This document shows positions 34,137 through 42,688 of a DNA stretch of 64,000 bases, one piece after another. The DNA is from Saprospiraceae bacterium (GTDB taxonomy: Bacteria; Bacteroidota; Bacteroidia; Chitinophagales; Saprospiraceae): NCBI GenBank assembly GCA_016717655.1, contig JADKFC010000002.1, positions 62,001 to 126,000 of the forward strand. Reading direction: 5' to 3'. The notes under the pieces were generated by a model that worked only from the letters and a program-made list of their open reading frames with translations, was not told the DNA's origin and did not search any database. The translations under genes were made by a program, and so were the position numbers. The stretch's first letter is position 1. Every line of letters begins with the position of its first letter.

Positions 34137-35443
34137 GTTACTGTAAAGTCACCACACTCAATAACTGGAGGCAATTTGTCTTCAGCTACGATATTTCCCC
34201 AACAAGAGTTTCCTGTTTCTGGGTCTGTTACGGTTACTCCGTAAGCGCCTGGTGTTGAGATTACATTGCCTCCGCCTGTAACGGTTACAATATACTCATC
34301 ATAACAGCCATATGGGCCGCCTTCCAATACCATGTCTGCTCCTACTACTACCTGACAGTCATCACCCAATGAAATGTTCACTAAGTCATTACATGCCAAT
34401 GCTGTTGTTGCAAATGGGTATTCCTGTACTGTGATGCCGAATGAACATGTTGCCATGTTGCCCGCTACGTCTGTCAATTTGAATGAGTTGCTGGTTGTTC
34501 CAATTACAAACTCTGCTCCACTTGGCAAACCTGCTGTTTGCATTACCGGTGCGGCGTTTGTGCCAGCCTGGTATACAATTGCTCCGTTGAATACACGTGG
34601 TGTGAAACCATTTGTCCAAGGTGCGTTGTTGGTATAACCTGCGTTCAATGTGATGTTTGCATCTGAGTAAGTCTGGTTACCTCCGTTTCCGTTGGTATAG
34701 TTACTTGATGCTGACAACGTTGTCAAAGCGATACCTGTAGTTGTTCCAGGTGCTAAGATCAATGGTGTTGCCAATACTGCATTTGTCAATGTTCCGTTTC
34801 CTGGGAATGGTCCAGAGAATGGTCCTGTCATCGCGTTTGCTTGTCCGTGTAACGTCCATGCCGCTGCGTTGGTAGTTGATCCAGTAAACGTTCCTACTTT
34901 TCTGTGTATGTTTACCATTGTTGCACCTGTGATGTTCATCTTGATGGTGCTGATGATAATGTTTGATGTAGAGTTGTTTACCAGGTCAAAAAATATCTGA
35001 CCGCCTGCTGAGTTTCCGTTACCGCCTGAAGTGATTGTATTCAGGGTAGTTAATGGTCCTACAAATGGACAGTTGTCTGTTCCTGTTACGGTATAAGTTA
35101 CCAATTGTGAACACTCTCCTGGTTTCAAGCTATAAGTAATGTCTGCAGGACAAACCAAAGTTGGTGCCTGTGTATCATTTACTGTGATGTTCTGTGTTGC
35201 TGTTACTGCTGGGTTTGCTCCTACGATGCTGTAAGTTACAGTTGTAGTTCCTACCGGGTAAGTTCCACTTGCGTTGGCACCACCTGCTGTCCATGAGTTG
35301 CTGATGATTGCTGGTACTACTGTCAATTCATTTACTGCATAGTTGTCAATTCCAACTCCCCATGCCCATGAATCCAACAAGTCATCGTGGATAAACCTTA
35401 CTTTGAAGCCTGGGTTCATCTCTGCTGTTACGTTCAATACCAA
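33989..35443 (-). CDS. giant protein segment: HYR and beta-sandwich modules
   Basis: A 484-codon segment with FKVRFIHDDLLDSWAWGVG (end of a MAM/jelly-roll-like domain), a HYR module (PTLVCPADITYSLKPGECSQ), a beta-sandwich of unknown type and a further module with CNDLVNISLGDDCQVVVGAD. It ends TYTVPA just before the shift into the P-domain. Confidence 0.7.
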   Translation of the reverse strand: MVLNVTAEMNPGFKVRFIHDDLLDSWAWGVGIDNYAVNELTVVPAIISNSWTAGGANASGTYPVGTTTVTYSIVGANPAVTATQNITVNDTQAPTLVCPADITYSLKPGECSQLVTYTVTGTDNCPFVGPLTTLNTITSGGNGNSAGGQIFFDLVNNSTSNIIISTIKMNITGATMVNIHRKVGTFTGSTTNAAAWTLHGQANAMTGPFSGPFPGNGTLTNAVLATPLILAPGTTTGIALTTLSASSNYTNGNGGNQTYSDANITLNAGYTNNAPWTNGFTPRVFNGAIVYQAGTNAAPVMQTAGLPSGAEFVIGTTSNSFKLTDVAGNMATCSFGITVQEYPFATTALACNDLVNISLGDDCQVVVGADMVLEGGPYGCYDEYIVTVTGGGNVISTPGAYGVTVTDPETGNSCWGNIVAEDKLPPVIECGDFTVTCIDPIPAVPVPPFNGNRIPLVTAPIPFEGGAANAVTLTYTVPAHVTWM

Positions 35444-36063
35444 TACACCACTGGCATCTGCTGTTCCTGTGCTGGTGTGCTTGTTGATCCATGCACTTCC
35501 GTTCCATACATCAACTCTGAACTTGCGCTCAGGTTGTCAAAATAGTAACCAAATCTTACTTCGTAAGTCTTGCCTACTGCCGGTGCTACACCTGATACTG
35601 GTGAATCAATCCAGGCAACTCCGTCAAATGCACTTCCTGCATTGTCATCCGAAATATACGCTGCACAGTTTGCAAATCCTGCCGCTGCTGGTGCATTTGT
35701 ACTCAATGGGCCTGCTCCACCTGAATTACATCCAAATGTGAACAATCCTGCTGATGCACAATCTGCAAATACGGTGGTAGTTCCTACTCCGTCTGCTGCG
35801 TTTTCTTCAGTGAAGCCTGTGGTCCAACCAGCTGGTTGGGTACAGCCGTTGAAGTTTTGCGAACCTAATGCTACTGTAGTTACACTCTGACATGATGTTC
35901 CAGCTACTGCTGAAGCCAACGTTACATTTGCTCCGCATATGCCAGTCGTGCTATTTACAGTAATATTGGCTGGTGCTGTAATAGTACATGCCTGTGACAT
36001 CACCTCTGATACCACAGCCAATACTGCCAGCATAATTAATATTGTATTCTTTATCTGTCTCAT
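35434..36063 (-). CDS. giant protein segment: signal peptide and N-terminal domains
   Basis: Starts MRQIKNTILIMLAVLAVVSE with cleavage likely after SQA, then a HYR-like strand (ITAPANITVNSTTGICGANV) and a jelly-roll domain (SQNFNGCTQPAGWTTGF, VRFGYYFDNLSASS). Past about base 35520 the frame is wrong: the neighbouring frame gives FRVDVWNGSAWINKHTSTGT. It begins 33 bases after the 145-residue secreted protein. Confidence 0.72.
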   Translation of the reverse strand: MRQIKNTILIMLAVLAVVSEVMSQACTITAPANITVNSTTGICGANVTLASAVAGTSCQSVTTVALGSQNFNGCTQPAGWTTGFTEENAADGVGTTTVFADCASAGLFTFGCNSGGAGPLSTNAPAAAGFANCAAYISDDNAGSAFDGVAWIDSPVSGVAPAVGKTYEVRFGYYFDNLSASSELMYGTEVHGSTSTPAQEQQMPVVYWY

Positions 36064-36096
36064 ATTATTGATTGGTTTTTACTTTACGCGATTCCA

Positions 36097-36534
36097 TTAT
36101 CCTTTTAACAATGACTTTATATGCGTTTTGATCGCATAATATATGTCAAAATTGCCTACCTGGTACTTCTTATTGTACTTCACCATTGTCGCATGATATT
36201 CACTCATACGGTCTGTCTTTCCACTCATTGTAGCAAATACTGATTCTACAGCATCTGCAACAGTTGTGTTGCTGTCTTGGATCTTCTCATAGATCGCTTT
36301 GTAAGTAAAAATCTGGAACTGTCCGTAACGGTAGTCCACGTGCTGGGTAGGTAGGTTGCTAATTGCCTGGCTGACTGATGTTTCCTTCGCTTCCAGTACC
36401 GCTATCGCTTGCTGTTTGCCCATGTACTGAGCGCTAAGCGTATTGAATACTGTTGCTCCAACAAACACCAAACATACCATCACTAGCTTGCCTAATCCTG
36501 CCATCCTGAAAACTTTGACAAAATTGTCCTTCAT
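36097..36534 (-). CDS. small secreted protein of unknown function
   Basis: The chosen ATG gives 145 residues: a signal peptide (VKVFRMAGLGKLVMVCLVFV, cleavage likely after LSAQ), then an all-helical-looking domain: KQQAIAVLEAKETSVSQAIS, FTYKAIYEKIQDSNTTVADA, VESVFATMSGKTDRMSEYH and NFDIYYAIKTHIKSLLKG. No cysteines, no sorting domain and no known family are seen. The frame is open 29 codons further upstream, but that extension contains no signal. It is the first gene of the transcript that continues after 33 bases into the giant dockerin gene, so it may act in that protein's export or anchoring (inference). Confidence 0.75.
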   Translation of the reverse strand: MKDNFVKVFRMAGLGKLVMVCLVFVGATVFNTLSAQYMGKQQAIAVLEAKETSVSQAISNLPTQHVDYRYGQFQIFTYKAIYEKIQDSNTTVADAVESVFATMSGKTDRMSEYHATMVKYNKKYQVGNFDIYYAIKTHIKSLLKG

Positions 36535-36730
36535 GATAATGAGTTTTGGTTTTAAAAAATTTAAAAAATTTGAGCCATATAATACACACAAGCAGTCAGA
36601 TGCAATGCAACTGTCTGCCAATGAAAAAATATAAATCTTGTGGAGGAAATCTTACTTAGAAAGGAGTTGAGTTTGGTTCCTAAATTGAGTAATCATCCCT
36701 CAGGTTGTAGTTTCTTACTTCTATTGGTAA

Positions 36731-36738
36731 CAAAGGTA
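36731..36738 (-). promoter_or_regulatory. candidate -7 promoter element for the small secreted protein and giant gene
   Basis: On the minus strand this reads TACCTTTG, a perfect TAnnTTTG match. TTTG lies upstream but only 15 bases away, less than the usual 19-21. Confidence 0.3.
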
Positions 36739-36929
36739 AAAATAAATCAATCTCAAAAACTACCTAAAGAGGGGTATTTATAAAATATTAACAAATAATA
36801 ATTCATATTAGTCTGATTATCTGTCAATTACAAAATCATGTCAGATAAATGTCATTTTACGCACTAATTTCTATCCATGTCAAGAAGAAAAATGAAGAAT
36901 AGAAACCAAAAACAGAGTTTTCTAAATAA

Positions 36930-36959
36930 AAAGAGAGAGATGTAGCCATCTCTCTCTTT
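36930..36959 (-). terminator. rho-independent terminator after the PorP gene
   Basis: Stem AAAGAGAGAGATG and CATCTCTCTCTTT with a four-base loop, about 27 bases after the PorP stop. On the minus strand it is followed by TTTATTTAG. It separates the cohesin-like/PorP operon from the downstream operon. Confidence 0.85.
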
Positions 36960-36985
36960 GATTTAATATTATGTCTTTAAACCCA

Positions 36986-37924
36986 CTATTTCATTTCAAC
37001 TGCAGGCTTATCCTTTTTGGTTCCTATGTCTACTCTTGCCGTAATCTCATGTGAGCCATTGTTGTAATCCTGGAATTGCTGGTTGGATACATTGTAAGAA
37101 TAATAGAATCCTATTCGATCAATATTCATGCCTAGTAAGAAGCCCAACATTTTATCCGCACCTACCCTATAAGTAACCCCACCTGTAAGTTTTTCATCCA
37201 AAAATCCAAGTTTTAGGTTGAGGTCAACATGGGTTGGTACATTGTTTAATTTTTTCAATAATATGGATGGAGACATTGAGATACCTGTGGTAGCAGATGT
37301 CACTTTATACCCAAAATTTAACAAGAAACCAATCTCTCTTTCATCATTGACAACGGTATTGTCAATTCGTGAAGAAATCAGCGAAGGCAAAGCAATGCCG
37401 TAAGTAAACTGGCCATTGTAAACACCGTGAACACCGAATGAAGCATCAATGTATTCAATGCCTTCTCTTCGGGCATTGATCACAGCATCCGGCTCGTTGA
37501 GAGAGCTTCCTGCATTGTAGTTGTTGAGACCGTGCTTGACGTACTCAGCAGACAAGCCAATGCCCAATTGGTTGGTGGCACTTTTGATGTTATAGGAAAA
37601 TCCTAGCTGACCTTTGGTCGTTTGCAGGGCGCCAAAATTATCTTGCAGGGCCAAAACACCAATTCCCAATCGGTTGCCCAACATACCGTCATACGACAGT
37701 GATACTGTTTTAGGGCTGCCTGGAAAGGTAGACCAGGTATTCCTGTAGTTGATCAAAAGTTGTTGGCCGCCATGTTGGGCAATTGCCCCCGGGTTGACCA
37801 AAACCTGATTAAAAAAGGAATGCGAGTACACATATCTTTCATCAAAATAACGCTGCGCTACAGCACTGCTGACGAAAACGATACACATCAAGGCAGGCAT
37901 CCATATTTTCTGAATCAATTTCAT
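36986..37924 (-). CDS. PorP/SprF family type IX secretion protein
   Basis: A 312-residue outer-membrane protein with signal peptide (WMPALMCIVFVSSAVAQ) and the family start VYSHSFFNQVLVNPGAIAQ, followed by LLINYRNTWSTFPGSPKTVS and many short beta strands (LGFSYNIKSATNQLGIGLSA, LTGGVTYRVGADKMLGF). SprF-type proteins are needed for export or attachment of the type B adhesin encoded next to them. It lies 57 bases downstream of such an adhesin, so the two form a typical SprB-SprF-like pair. A strong terminator follows. Confidence 0.9.
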   Translation of the reverse strand: MKLIQKIWMPALMCIVFVSSAVAQRYFDERYVYSHSFFNQVLVNPGAIAQHGGQQLLINYRNTWSTFPGSPKTVSLSYDGMLGNRLGIGVLALQDNFGALQTTKGQLGFSYNIKSATNQLGIGLSAEYVKHGLNNYNAGSSLNEPDAVINARREGIEYIDASFGVHGVYNGQFTYGIALPSLISSRIDNTVVNDEREIGFLLNFGYKVTSATTGISMSPSILLKKLNNVPTHVDLNLKLGFLDEKLTGGVTYRVGADKMLGFLLGMNIDRIGFYYSYNVSNQQFQDYNNGSHEITARVDIGTKKDKPAVEMK

Positions 37925-37981
37925 TTTATTTCTTATTAATGATGTTTGTTATTGTTTCGAATGGTAGTTCTGACAATAAAA

Positions 37982-40900
37982 TTAGTTTTCTCTGAGAATG
38001 GTTAAGGTTCCTTTATAGCTGGTAATCTGATTGGCAGATCCCACCACGTTGATCACCCAAAGGTAGCTGCTCTCTGGAAGGGCTACACCATCCAGATCAT
38101 TACCATCCCACAGGTTGTCATAGTTCTTTTGGGAATAGACCAGGTTGCCCCATCTGTCGTATACAAACAATTCGTTTTCATCATCCGGAGCACATGAAAT
38201 GACAAAGTAGTCATTGGCACCATCGCCATTGGGAGTGATGATATTTCTTACCTCTTCGTAGCAGGTGCCTGTGTTGTCACAATTTCCAACCTTGAGATTG
38301 GGAGCTGATTGTTGACAACCATTGGCATCGGTAACTACCACACTGTAGGTGCCAATTTCCAGGTTATCGAAGTCCTGCGTATTATCACCAGTAGACCATG
38401 CATAACTATAGCCACCTGCACCACCACTAACTGAGATGTCGATAGCGCCTTCGTTCTGGCCTTCGGTACTGCAATCAATGGATTTACTAATCAGAATGAT
38501 AGTAGGCTGGGTTACGGTATAATTCTTGGTGACAGTTTTGTTATCAGCATCTGTAAGTTTAACGGCATAAGCACCCACGCACAAGCCACTGAAGTTGAAA
38601 CTACCTGCTGCGGCAAGCGTTTTGGTTCCTGTAGCTGCACCTGAAAGGGTAACTGTATAGGGCGCTTTTCCTGTAGCATCAACTACACCTGATATCACGG
38701 CATCGCAGGCATTGACGCATGATACACCGTAGCCACTGTTGGTGTTTTCTGAACTGACGCTGGCAGTAAAACTAGGGTCAGTTGGATTGGTGATTAGTGT
38801 AATGGTAAATGCAGTGCTGGTAGCCTTACATCCATTGGCATCCGTAACAACTACAGTATACATTCCCGGAGCCAAACCTGTCAGGTCTTGTGTGTTGGCC
38901 GTGCTGTTGCCAGACCACTGGTACGTAAAATCAGGGGTTCCACCATTGACTGAAATATCAATGGCCCCATTGCTTCCAGTAGAATTGGTTGGTAAGCCCG
39001 TTACTGTTAGGGCTGCAGCCGGTTGGCCTACCACGATGAGTTGTGATGCCGTTTTGGCTGGGTTTGATTTATCAGATACTGTCACTCCATAAGTACCAGC
39101 GGCCAGGTTGGCCCTTGAAGTACCTGTTTCTGTTGAGTTGGCCCACACAATGGTGTAATCTGGGCAGCCACCAGAGATGGACAGTGAAATACTGCCGGAA
39201 GCTTCATTGAAACACTTGGCATTGACCACCGTAGCATTTATCTTGACGTCTTCAACCGGATTTTCTCCTACATCAAAAGACCGGCTAACTGAACATAAGT
39301 TGGCATCGGTAACCGTTACGGTATATGAGCCTTTATTCAGTTGAGTTAAATCTTTGGTATTGGGACCATGGGCCCAGGCAAAAGTATAGTTGGGAGTGCC
39401 TCCACCGACAGTAAGGGTGATGCTTCCTAAAGTACCACAGCCAACATTGACAACATTGCCTGAAACAGATATGGCAGCTGCAGGTTGACTGATGGTAGCT
39501 GTTTTACTGCACATTACTGTACCGCTACAGGTAACTTCCAAAACATAGGTTCCAGATGGGATATTGGTAAGGTTGCACGCGCTCACTGGCAAAGGATTGC
39601 CAAAAGCGACTCCGTCTTTTTTCCAAATACATTGACAATCTGCCGTTGCATTGGTGACAGTGGCTGTGATGTTGCCATCTGAACCACCAAAACAGGATAC
39701 ATTTTTAAATCCGGTGATGTTACATTCTATGGTTGGTGTTGTGCATGTAATTTTTACAGAGCCGGCATCCACTGTATAAGGTATTTTAATGGCACTGGCG
39801 TTGATAAATTCAACTGTAAAGTTAGGGAGGTCAGATACGTTGATAACAGAAGTAGCATCACAGGCGCCTGTGGCTTTATATCTCATGTTGAACAACAAGC
39901 CATTGTTGGTAATGGTGGTTGGCGAAGTGCCATTGAACCAGTTGAAACGGTAGGTATCTCCACTTGGGTCCAAAGAACCTGCAGGGTTGCCTGGTAAGGC
40001 ATCCAAGTTTCGGTTCACGAAGGTAAGTACATTTTTATCCCATGTAATTCCCATTTGTACACCTGTTATATCAATGAAATTTTCAACACGGAAGGCCACA
40101 TCAATTTCATTGTCTTTCTTTACGGTTACGTCAGCAATAGTTACTTTCAACTGGGCTACATTGGCTACCGTTACCTTTCCATCGATATTTACATAGGGTA
40201 CTGAATTGCCTTGTGAATTGGTGTATTCGGTTTCCAGATCTCCATTTGGTGCTGTATTAACAAGGTCAATGATTGTCATAGAACCAACAGGACCAATAAC
40301 ATTAAAACATATTTCCATAAGCCTTTCGCCATTTGGGATGGTAAGAGGCGGATTGGAACCAGGATTGAGCCAAACAAAGTTAAACTCGCCACTACCTATG
40401 TTGGAAGTGTTGTACTGATTTCCTGGTAGGGCATCGTATTTAATAGGTAAAACCATTTGTAAAACGGTTGGATCCCATTTGATTTTTGATTGGGCCCCAT
40501 CCATATTGATAAAGTTTTCTACTTTAATAGGGATACAGAGTTGCACATTTGGAGGAGTAACCAATTGAGGCGCAGTCACCGTGAGGTCATCGCCTCCGCC
40601 GCCGCCAGGAGTACATGCGGTGCCATTGATTTTGGCTTTACCTTCTGTAAATGATACCGGTAAAACCTCAAAATTTTCATTGTAATATTCGCTCTTTGTT
40701 GGCGTATTGCTACCAAAAACACGGGTTGAGTCGCACTCAACACCCACCGCTTTTAATCTCAGCGTAAAAAGTCGGGTATTTGTTGGGAGACTGACTGTAT
40801 TGGCATTGGACCAAAGGCATGAGGTCTGGCCTTGTTTGATAGGCGAGCTAGCCCCTGGTGTGGCAATGTCGAGACTGCCCTCCAACACCTGCGGACTGAT

Positions 40901-41116
40901 GATGTTGGAAATAGCTGCAAATCTAAACTTGGTTGAATCCCAGTTGATGGAAAATTGCATGCCAAACAAGTTGTTGAAATTGGCGACCGTGACATCAATA
41001 TTGGCAGTATCGCTTGCGTTAACGCTGGCAGTGCCATATTTAATGTTCAGGTTTTGTGCAGACAAGCCGGAAAAGATCAGCGTAGAAAGTACCGCAACGA
41101 AAAAAAATTTCCTCAT
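37982..41116 (-). CDS. cohesin-like/SprB-repeat adhesin with T9SS type B sorting domain
   Basis: A protein of 1044 residues from the chosen start MRKFFFVAVLSTLIFSGLSA. Three cohesin-like domains come first: around VNASDTANIDVTVANFNNLF, VQLCIPIKVENFINMDGAQS and NEIDVAFRVENFIDITGVQM, each followed by a W-D strand pattern. About six SprB repeats follow (CFGGSDGNITATV, GTPNYTFAWAHGPNTKDL, TYTVVVTDANGC-like strands). The C-terminal 90 residues are the gliding-motility-associated type B sorting domain (IITPNGDGANDYF, VYDRWGNLVYSQKNYDNLWDG). An ATG seven codons upstream lies almost on the promoter element and is less likely. It is probably a surface adhesin; the cohesin-like domains may bind the dockerin protein encoded downstream (inference). 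Confidence 0.9.
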   Translation of the reverse strand: MRKFFFVAVLSTLIFSGLSAQNLNIKYGTASVNASDTANIDVTVANFNNLFGMQFSINWDSTKFRFAAISNIISPQVLEGSLDIATPGASSPIKQGQTSCLWSNANTVSLPTNTRLFTLRLKAVGVECDSTRVFGSNTPTKSEYYNENFEVLPVSFTEGKAKINGTACTPGGGGGDDLTVTAPQLVTPPNVQLCIPIKVENFINMDGAQSKIKWDPTVLQMVLPIKYDALPGNQYNTSNIGSGEFNFVWLNPGSNPPLTIPNGERLMEICFNVIGPVGSMTIIDLVNTAPNGDLETEYTNSQGNSVPYVNIDGKVTVANVAQLKVTIADVTVKKDNEIDVAFRVENFIDITGVQMGITWDKNVLTFVNRNLDALPGNPAGSLDPSGDTYRFNWFNGTSPTTITNNGLLFNMRYKATGACDATSVINVSDLPNFTVEFINASAIKIPYTVDAGSVKITCTTPTIECNITGFKNVSCFGGSDGNITATVTNATADCQCIWKKDGVAFGNPLPVSACNLTNIPSGTYVLEVTCSGTVMCSKTATISQPAAAISVSGNVVNVGCGTLGSITLTVGGGTPNYTFAWAHGPNTKDLTQLNKGSYTVTVTDANLCSVSRSFDVGENPVEDVKINATVVNAKCFNEASGSISLSISGGCPDYTIVWANSTETGTSRANLAAGTYGVTVSDKSNPAKTASQLIVVGQPAAALTVTGLPTNSTGSNGAIDISVNGGTPDFTYQWSGNSTANTQDLTGLAPGMYTVVVTDANGCKATSTAFTITLITNPTDPSFTASVSSENTNSGYGVSCVNACDAVISGVVDATGKAPYTVTLSGAATGTKTLAAAGSFNFSGLCVGAYAVKLTDADNKTVTKNYTVTQPTIILISKSIDCSTEGQNEGAIDISVSGGAGGYSYAWSTGDNTQDFDNLEIGTYSVVVTDANGCQQSAPNLKVGNCDNTGTCYEEVRNIITPNGDGANDYFVISCAPDDENELFVYDRWGNLVYSQKNYDNLWDGNDLDGVALPESSYLWVINVVGSANQITSYKGTLTILREN

Positions 41117-41147
41117 TATCGAGAATTTATGTTTCAAAATTAATTTA

Positions 41148-41155
41148 CAAAAATA
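41148..41155 (-). promoter_or_regulatory. candidate -7 promoter element for the cohesin-like adhesin
   Basis: Minus strand TATTTTTG matches TAnnTTTG and lies 31 bases before the chosen ATG. It supports the downstream start over the ATG at 41137. Confidence 0.35.
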
Positions 41156-41422
41156 AGCAATTCAATTCACTGTGGGCAAGATTGCCCTAGATTAATTGTA
41201 TTTAATTGATTGTATTAGTCTTATATATGGAATTTTTGTGTTCTATCATGGTTTCATATTAATATTTTTCATCATATATAAGCAGCAAATTTTGAGCCAA
41301 CTTTCACATGGAGTATGTAAGTAAACGTATAAAGCCCCAAAATTACTCCCCAAAGACTTAAAATAGAATTAAAATGTCAGCTAACCGGGTATTAATTTTA
41401 AATTTGGATAAAAGAATGGGAT

Positions 41423-42241
41423 ATGGAGCAGTTTCTTGATTTTTTTGGAAAGTTACCTAATATTGGCAAAGTTGGTTGGATTGTGGGGTGTATGTCGGTA
41501 TTTTGGATCATGGAAGGGACGTGGCCTCTGGCCTCCTTTCGCTATCGAAAATGGCATCATGCTTTTCCGAACCTTGTATTGCTGACCACTACCATTTTGA
41601 TCAATGCCTTGTTTGGTGTGCTTACGGCCGGCTTGTTTCTTTGGATGGACCAGCACCAATTTGGTCTGCTTTATCTTTTTGATTTTCCATGGTGGATAGA
41701 GCTTATTATGGCCCTATTATTACTTGATCTACTGGCACAATACCTGGTTCACTATCTCCTCCACAAGGTGAAATTTATGTGGAAATTTCACATGGTTCAC
41801 CACAGTGACACAGCTGTGGATGTGACTACCGGTACCCGCCACCATCCCGGTGATTATATGATGCGTGAAATGTTTTCATTGGTAGCTATTCTGGTTAGTG
41901 GGATGCCCTTTGCTTTCTATGTTTTCTATAGGTTGACCACCATTTTGTTTACCTATTTCACCCATGCCAATCTCAACCTACCCGGTTGGTTGGACAGGGC
42001 GATCAGTTACATCTTTATTTCACCCCACATGCACAAGTTCCACCATCATTTTGAGAGACCTTGGACCGATACCAATTTTGGCAATATTTTTTCGATCTGG
42101 GACCGAGCATTTGGCACCTTTGTGTACGATGATCCCCGCAAGATAAGGTATGGCCTGGATGTTTTACAAGACCATACCTCTGACCAATTGGGCTACCAGT
42201 TGAAACTGCCATTTGACTCTACCATCAAGACAGACAGGTGA
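41423..42241 (+). CDS. sterol desaturase/fatty acid hydroxylase family protein
   Basis: A 272-residue membrane enzyme with the diiron histidine clusters of the family: HYLLH in LVHYLLHKVKF, HMVHHSD, RHHPGD region and HMHKFHHHF. Four or so hydrophobic helices surround them (NIGKVGWIVGCMSVFWIME, LVLLTTTILINALFGVLTAG, LIMALLLLDLLAQYLVHYLL, LVAILVSGMPFAFYVFYRL). Such enzymes use oxygen to hydroxylate or desaturate lipids in the membrane; substrates range from sterols to carotenoids and fatty acids and cannot be read here. It is alone, divergent from the cohesin-like adhesin. Confidence 0.9.
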   Translation: MEQFLDFFGKLPNIGKVGWIVGCMSVFWIMEGTWPLASFRYRKWHHAFPNLVLLTTTILINALFGVLTAGLFLWMDQHQFGLLYLFDFPWWIELIMALLLLDLLAQYLVHYLLHKVKFMWKFHMVHHSDTAVDVTTGTRHHPGDYMMREMFSLVAILVSGMPFAFYVFYRLTTILFTYFTHANLNLPGWLDRAISYIFISPHMHKFHHHFERPWTDTNFGNIFSIWDRAFGTFVYDDPRKIRYGLDVLQDHTSDQLGYQLKLPFDSTIKTDR

Positions 42242-42477
42242 TCGGAGGTGTCGGAGGTGTGACTGAACGGTTTGGGGAAGCCAAAAAAATGACTGGCAAG
42301 GCATTTTAGTGAAGAAACCACGAGCGCCGCGAGTGGCTATTTCAAATTTTATTCGGAGGGTTCGGATGGATTGGAGGTGATTGGAGTTGCCTTTTCCTAC
42401 TACACAGGGAAACTGGAGTAGAGTTCGGATGGATCGGTCAAATTTGATAAGAGGGAAAGTGAAAGTTATAAAAAAGC

Positions 42478-42510
42478 AAAACCCTGACAATCAGTGATTA
42501 TCAGGGTTTT
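42478..42510 (-). terminator. terminator after tRNA-Pro
   Basis: Inverted repeat AAAACCCTGA and TCAGGGTTTT around a 13-base loop, directly after the tRNA-Pro 3' end on the minus strand and followed there by GCTTTTTTA. Confidence 0.8.
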
Positions 42511-42513
42511 CAG

Positions 42514-42588
42514 TAGGGGCGATAGGATTCGAACCTACGACCCCTTGGTCCCAAACCAAGTGCGCTAACCGGACTGCGCTACGCCCCT
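42514..42588 (-). tRNA. tRNA-Pro (anticodon TGG)
   Basis: The minus strand folds as a tRNA of 75 bases: acceptor AGGGGCG paired with CGCCCCT, anticodon stem CTTGG-TTTGGGA-CCAAG with anticodon TGG, and T-loop GGTTCGAATCC. CCA is not encoded. It is 9 bases downstream of tRNA-Ser and probably co-transcribed. Confidence 0.95.
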
Positions 42589-42597
42589 GTGCTTTTG

Positions 42598-42686
42598 CGG
42601 TGAGACCGGGATTCGAACCCGGGGTACCGGTTTCCCAGTACGACAGTTTAGCAAACTGTTGGTTTCAGCCTCTCACCCATCTCACC
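42598..42686 (-). tRNA. tRNA-Ser (anticodon GCT)
   Basis: An 89-base class II tRNA: acceptor GGTGAGA paired with TCTCACC, anticodon arm CAGTTTGCTAAACTG with GCT in the loop, a long variable arm and T-loop GGTTCGAATCC. Confidence 0.95.
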
Positions 42687-42688
42687 TT

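Larger units (their letters stand above)
29879..36063 (-). pseudogene. giant T9SS-exported HYR/P-domain/dockerin protein gene, broken by many frameshifts
   Basis: One gene of about 2060 codons can be followed through successive overlapping minus-strand frames from signal peptide (MRQIKNTILIMLAVLAVVSE) to a type A T9SS sorting domain (NEPNPFKTNTVVNFNMP to TKAMIVIE). In order: HYR-type start (ITAPANITVNSTTG), a MAM/jelly-roll-like segment, HYR (PTLVCPADITYSLKPGEC), a proprotein-convertase P-domain, repeated HYR-like modules, a type I dockerin and a cohesin-like domain. At least eleven breaks were found, near 35520, 34005, 33590, 33402 (TAA), 33187, 32221, 32190, 32120, 31652, 31264, and two that nearly cancel inside the dockerin (30835, 30783). 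Between breaks the codons and domains look well preserved, with many A-ending and AAC/GAC codons as in highly expressed genes. It is either a very young pseudogene or damaged by sequencing/assembly indels. Confidence 0.8.
36535..36985. other. intergenic region: long leader of the secreted-protein operon
   Basis: Between the 145-residue gene and the PorP gene upstream. It holds the PorP terminator (36930-36959) and a promoter-like element (36731-36738). If that element is used, the mRNA would have a leader of about 190 bases, AT-rich close to the start codon. Confidence 0.45.

Noticed and set aside
30017..35890. Plus-strand frames opposite the giant gene
   Set aside because: They are shadows of its codon bias: no domains, no starts with context, many overlaps with better minus-strand frames.
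29879..36063. Programmed frameshifting in the giant gene
   Set aside because: Breaks are too many, lie at unrelated sequences, and include a plain stop codon; error or decay is far simpler.
42242..42480. Repeated GGATTGGAGGTG-like segments after the desaturase gene
   Set aside because: Too short and irregular to call a repeat family; they look like low-complexity drift.
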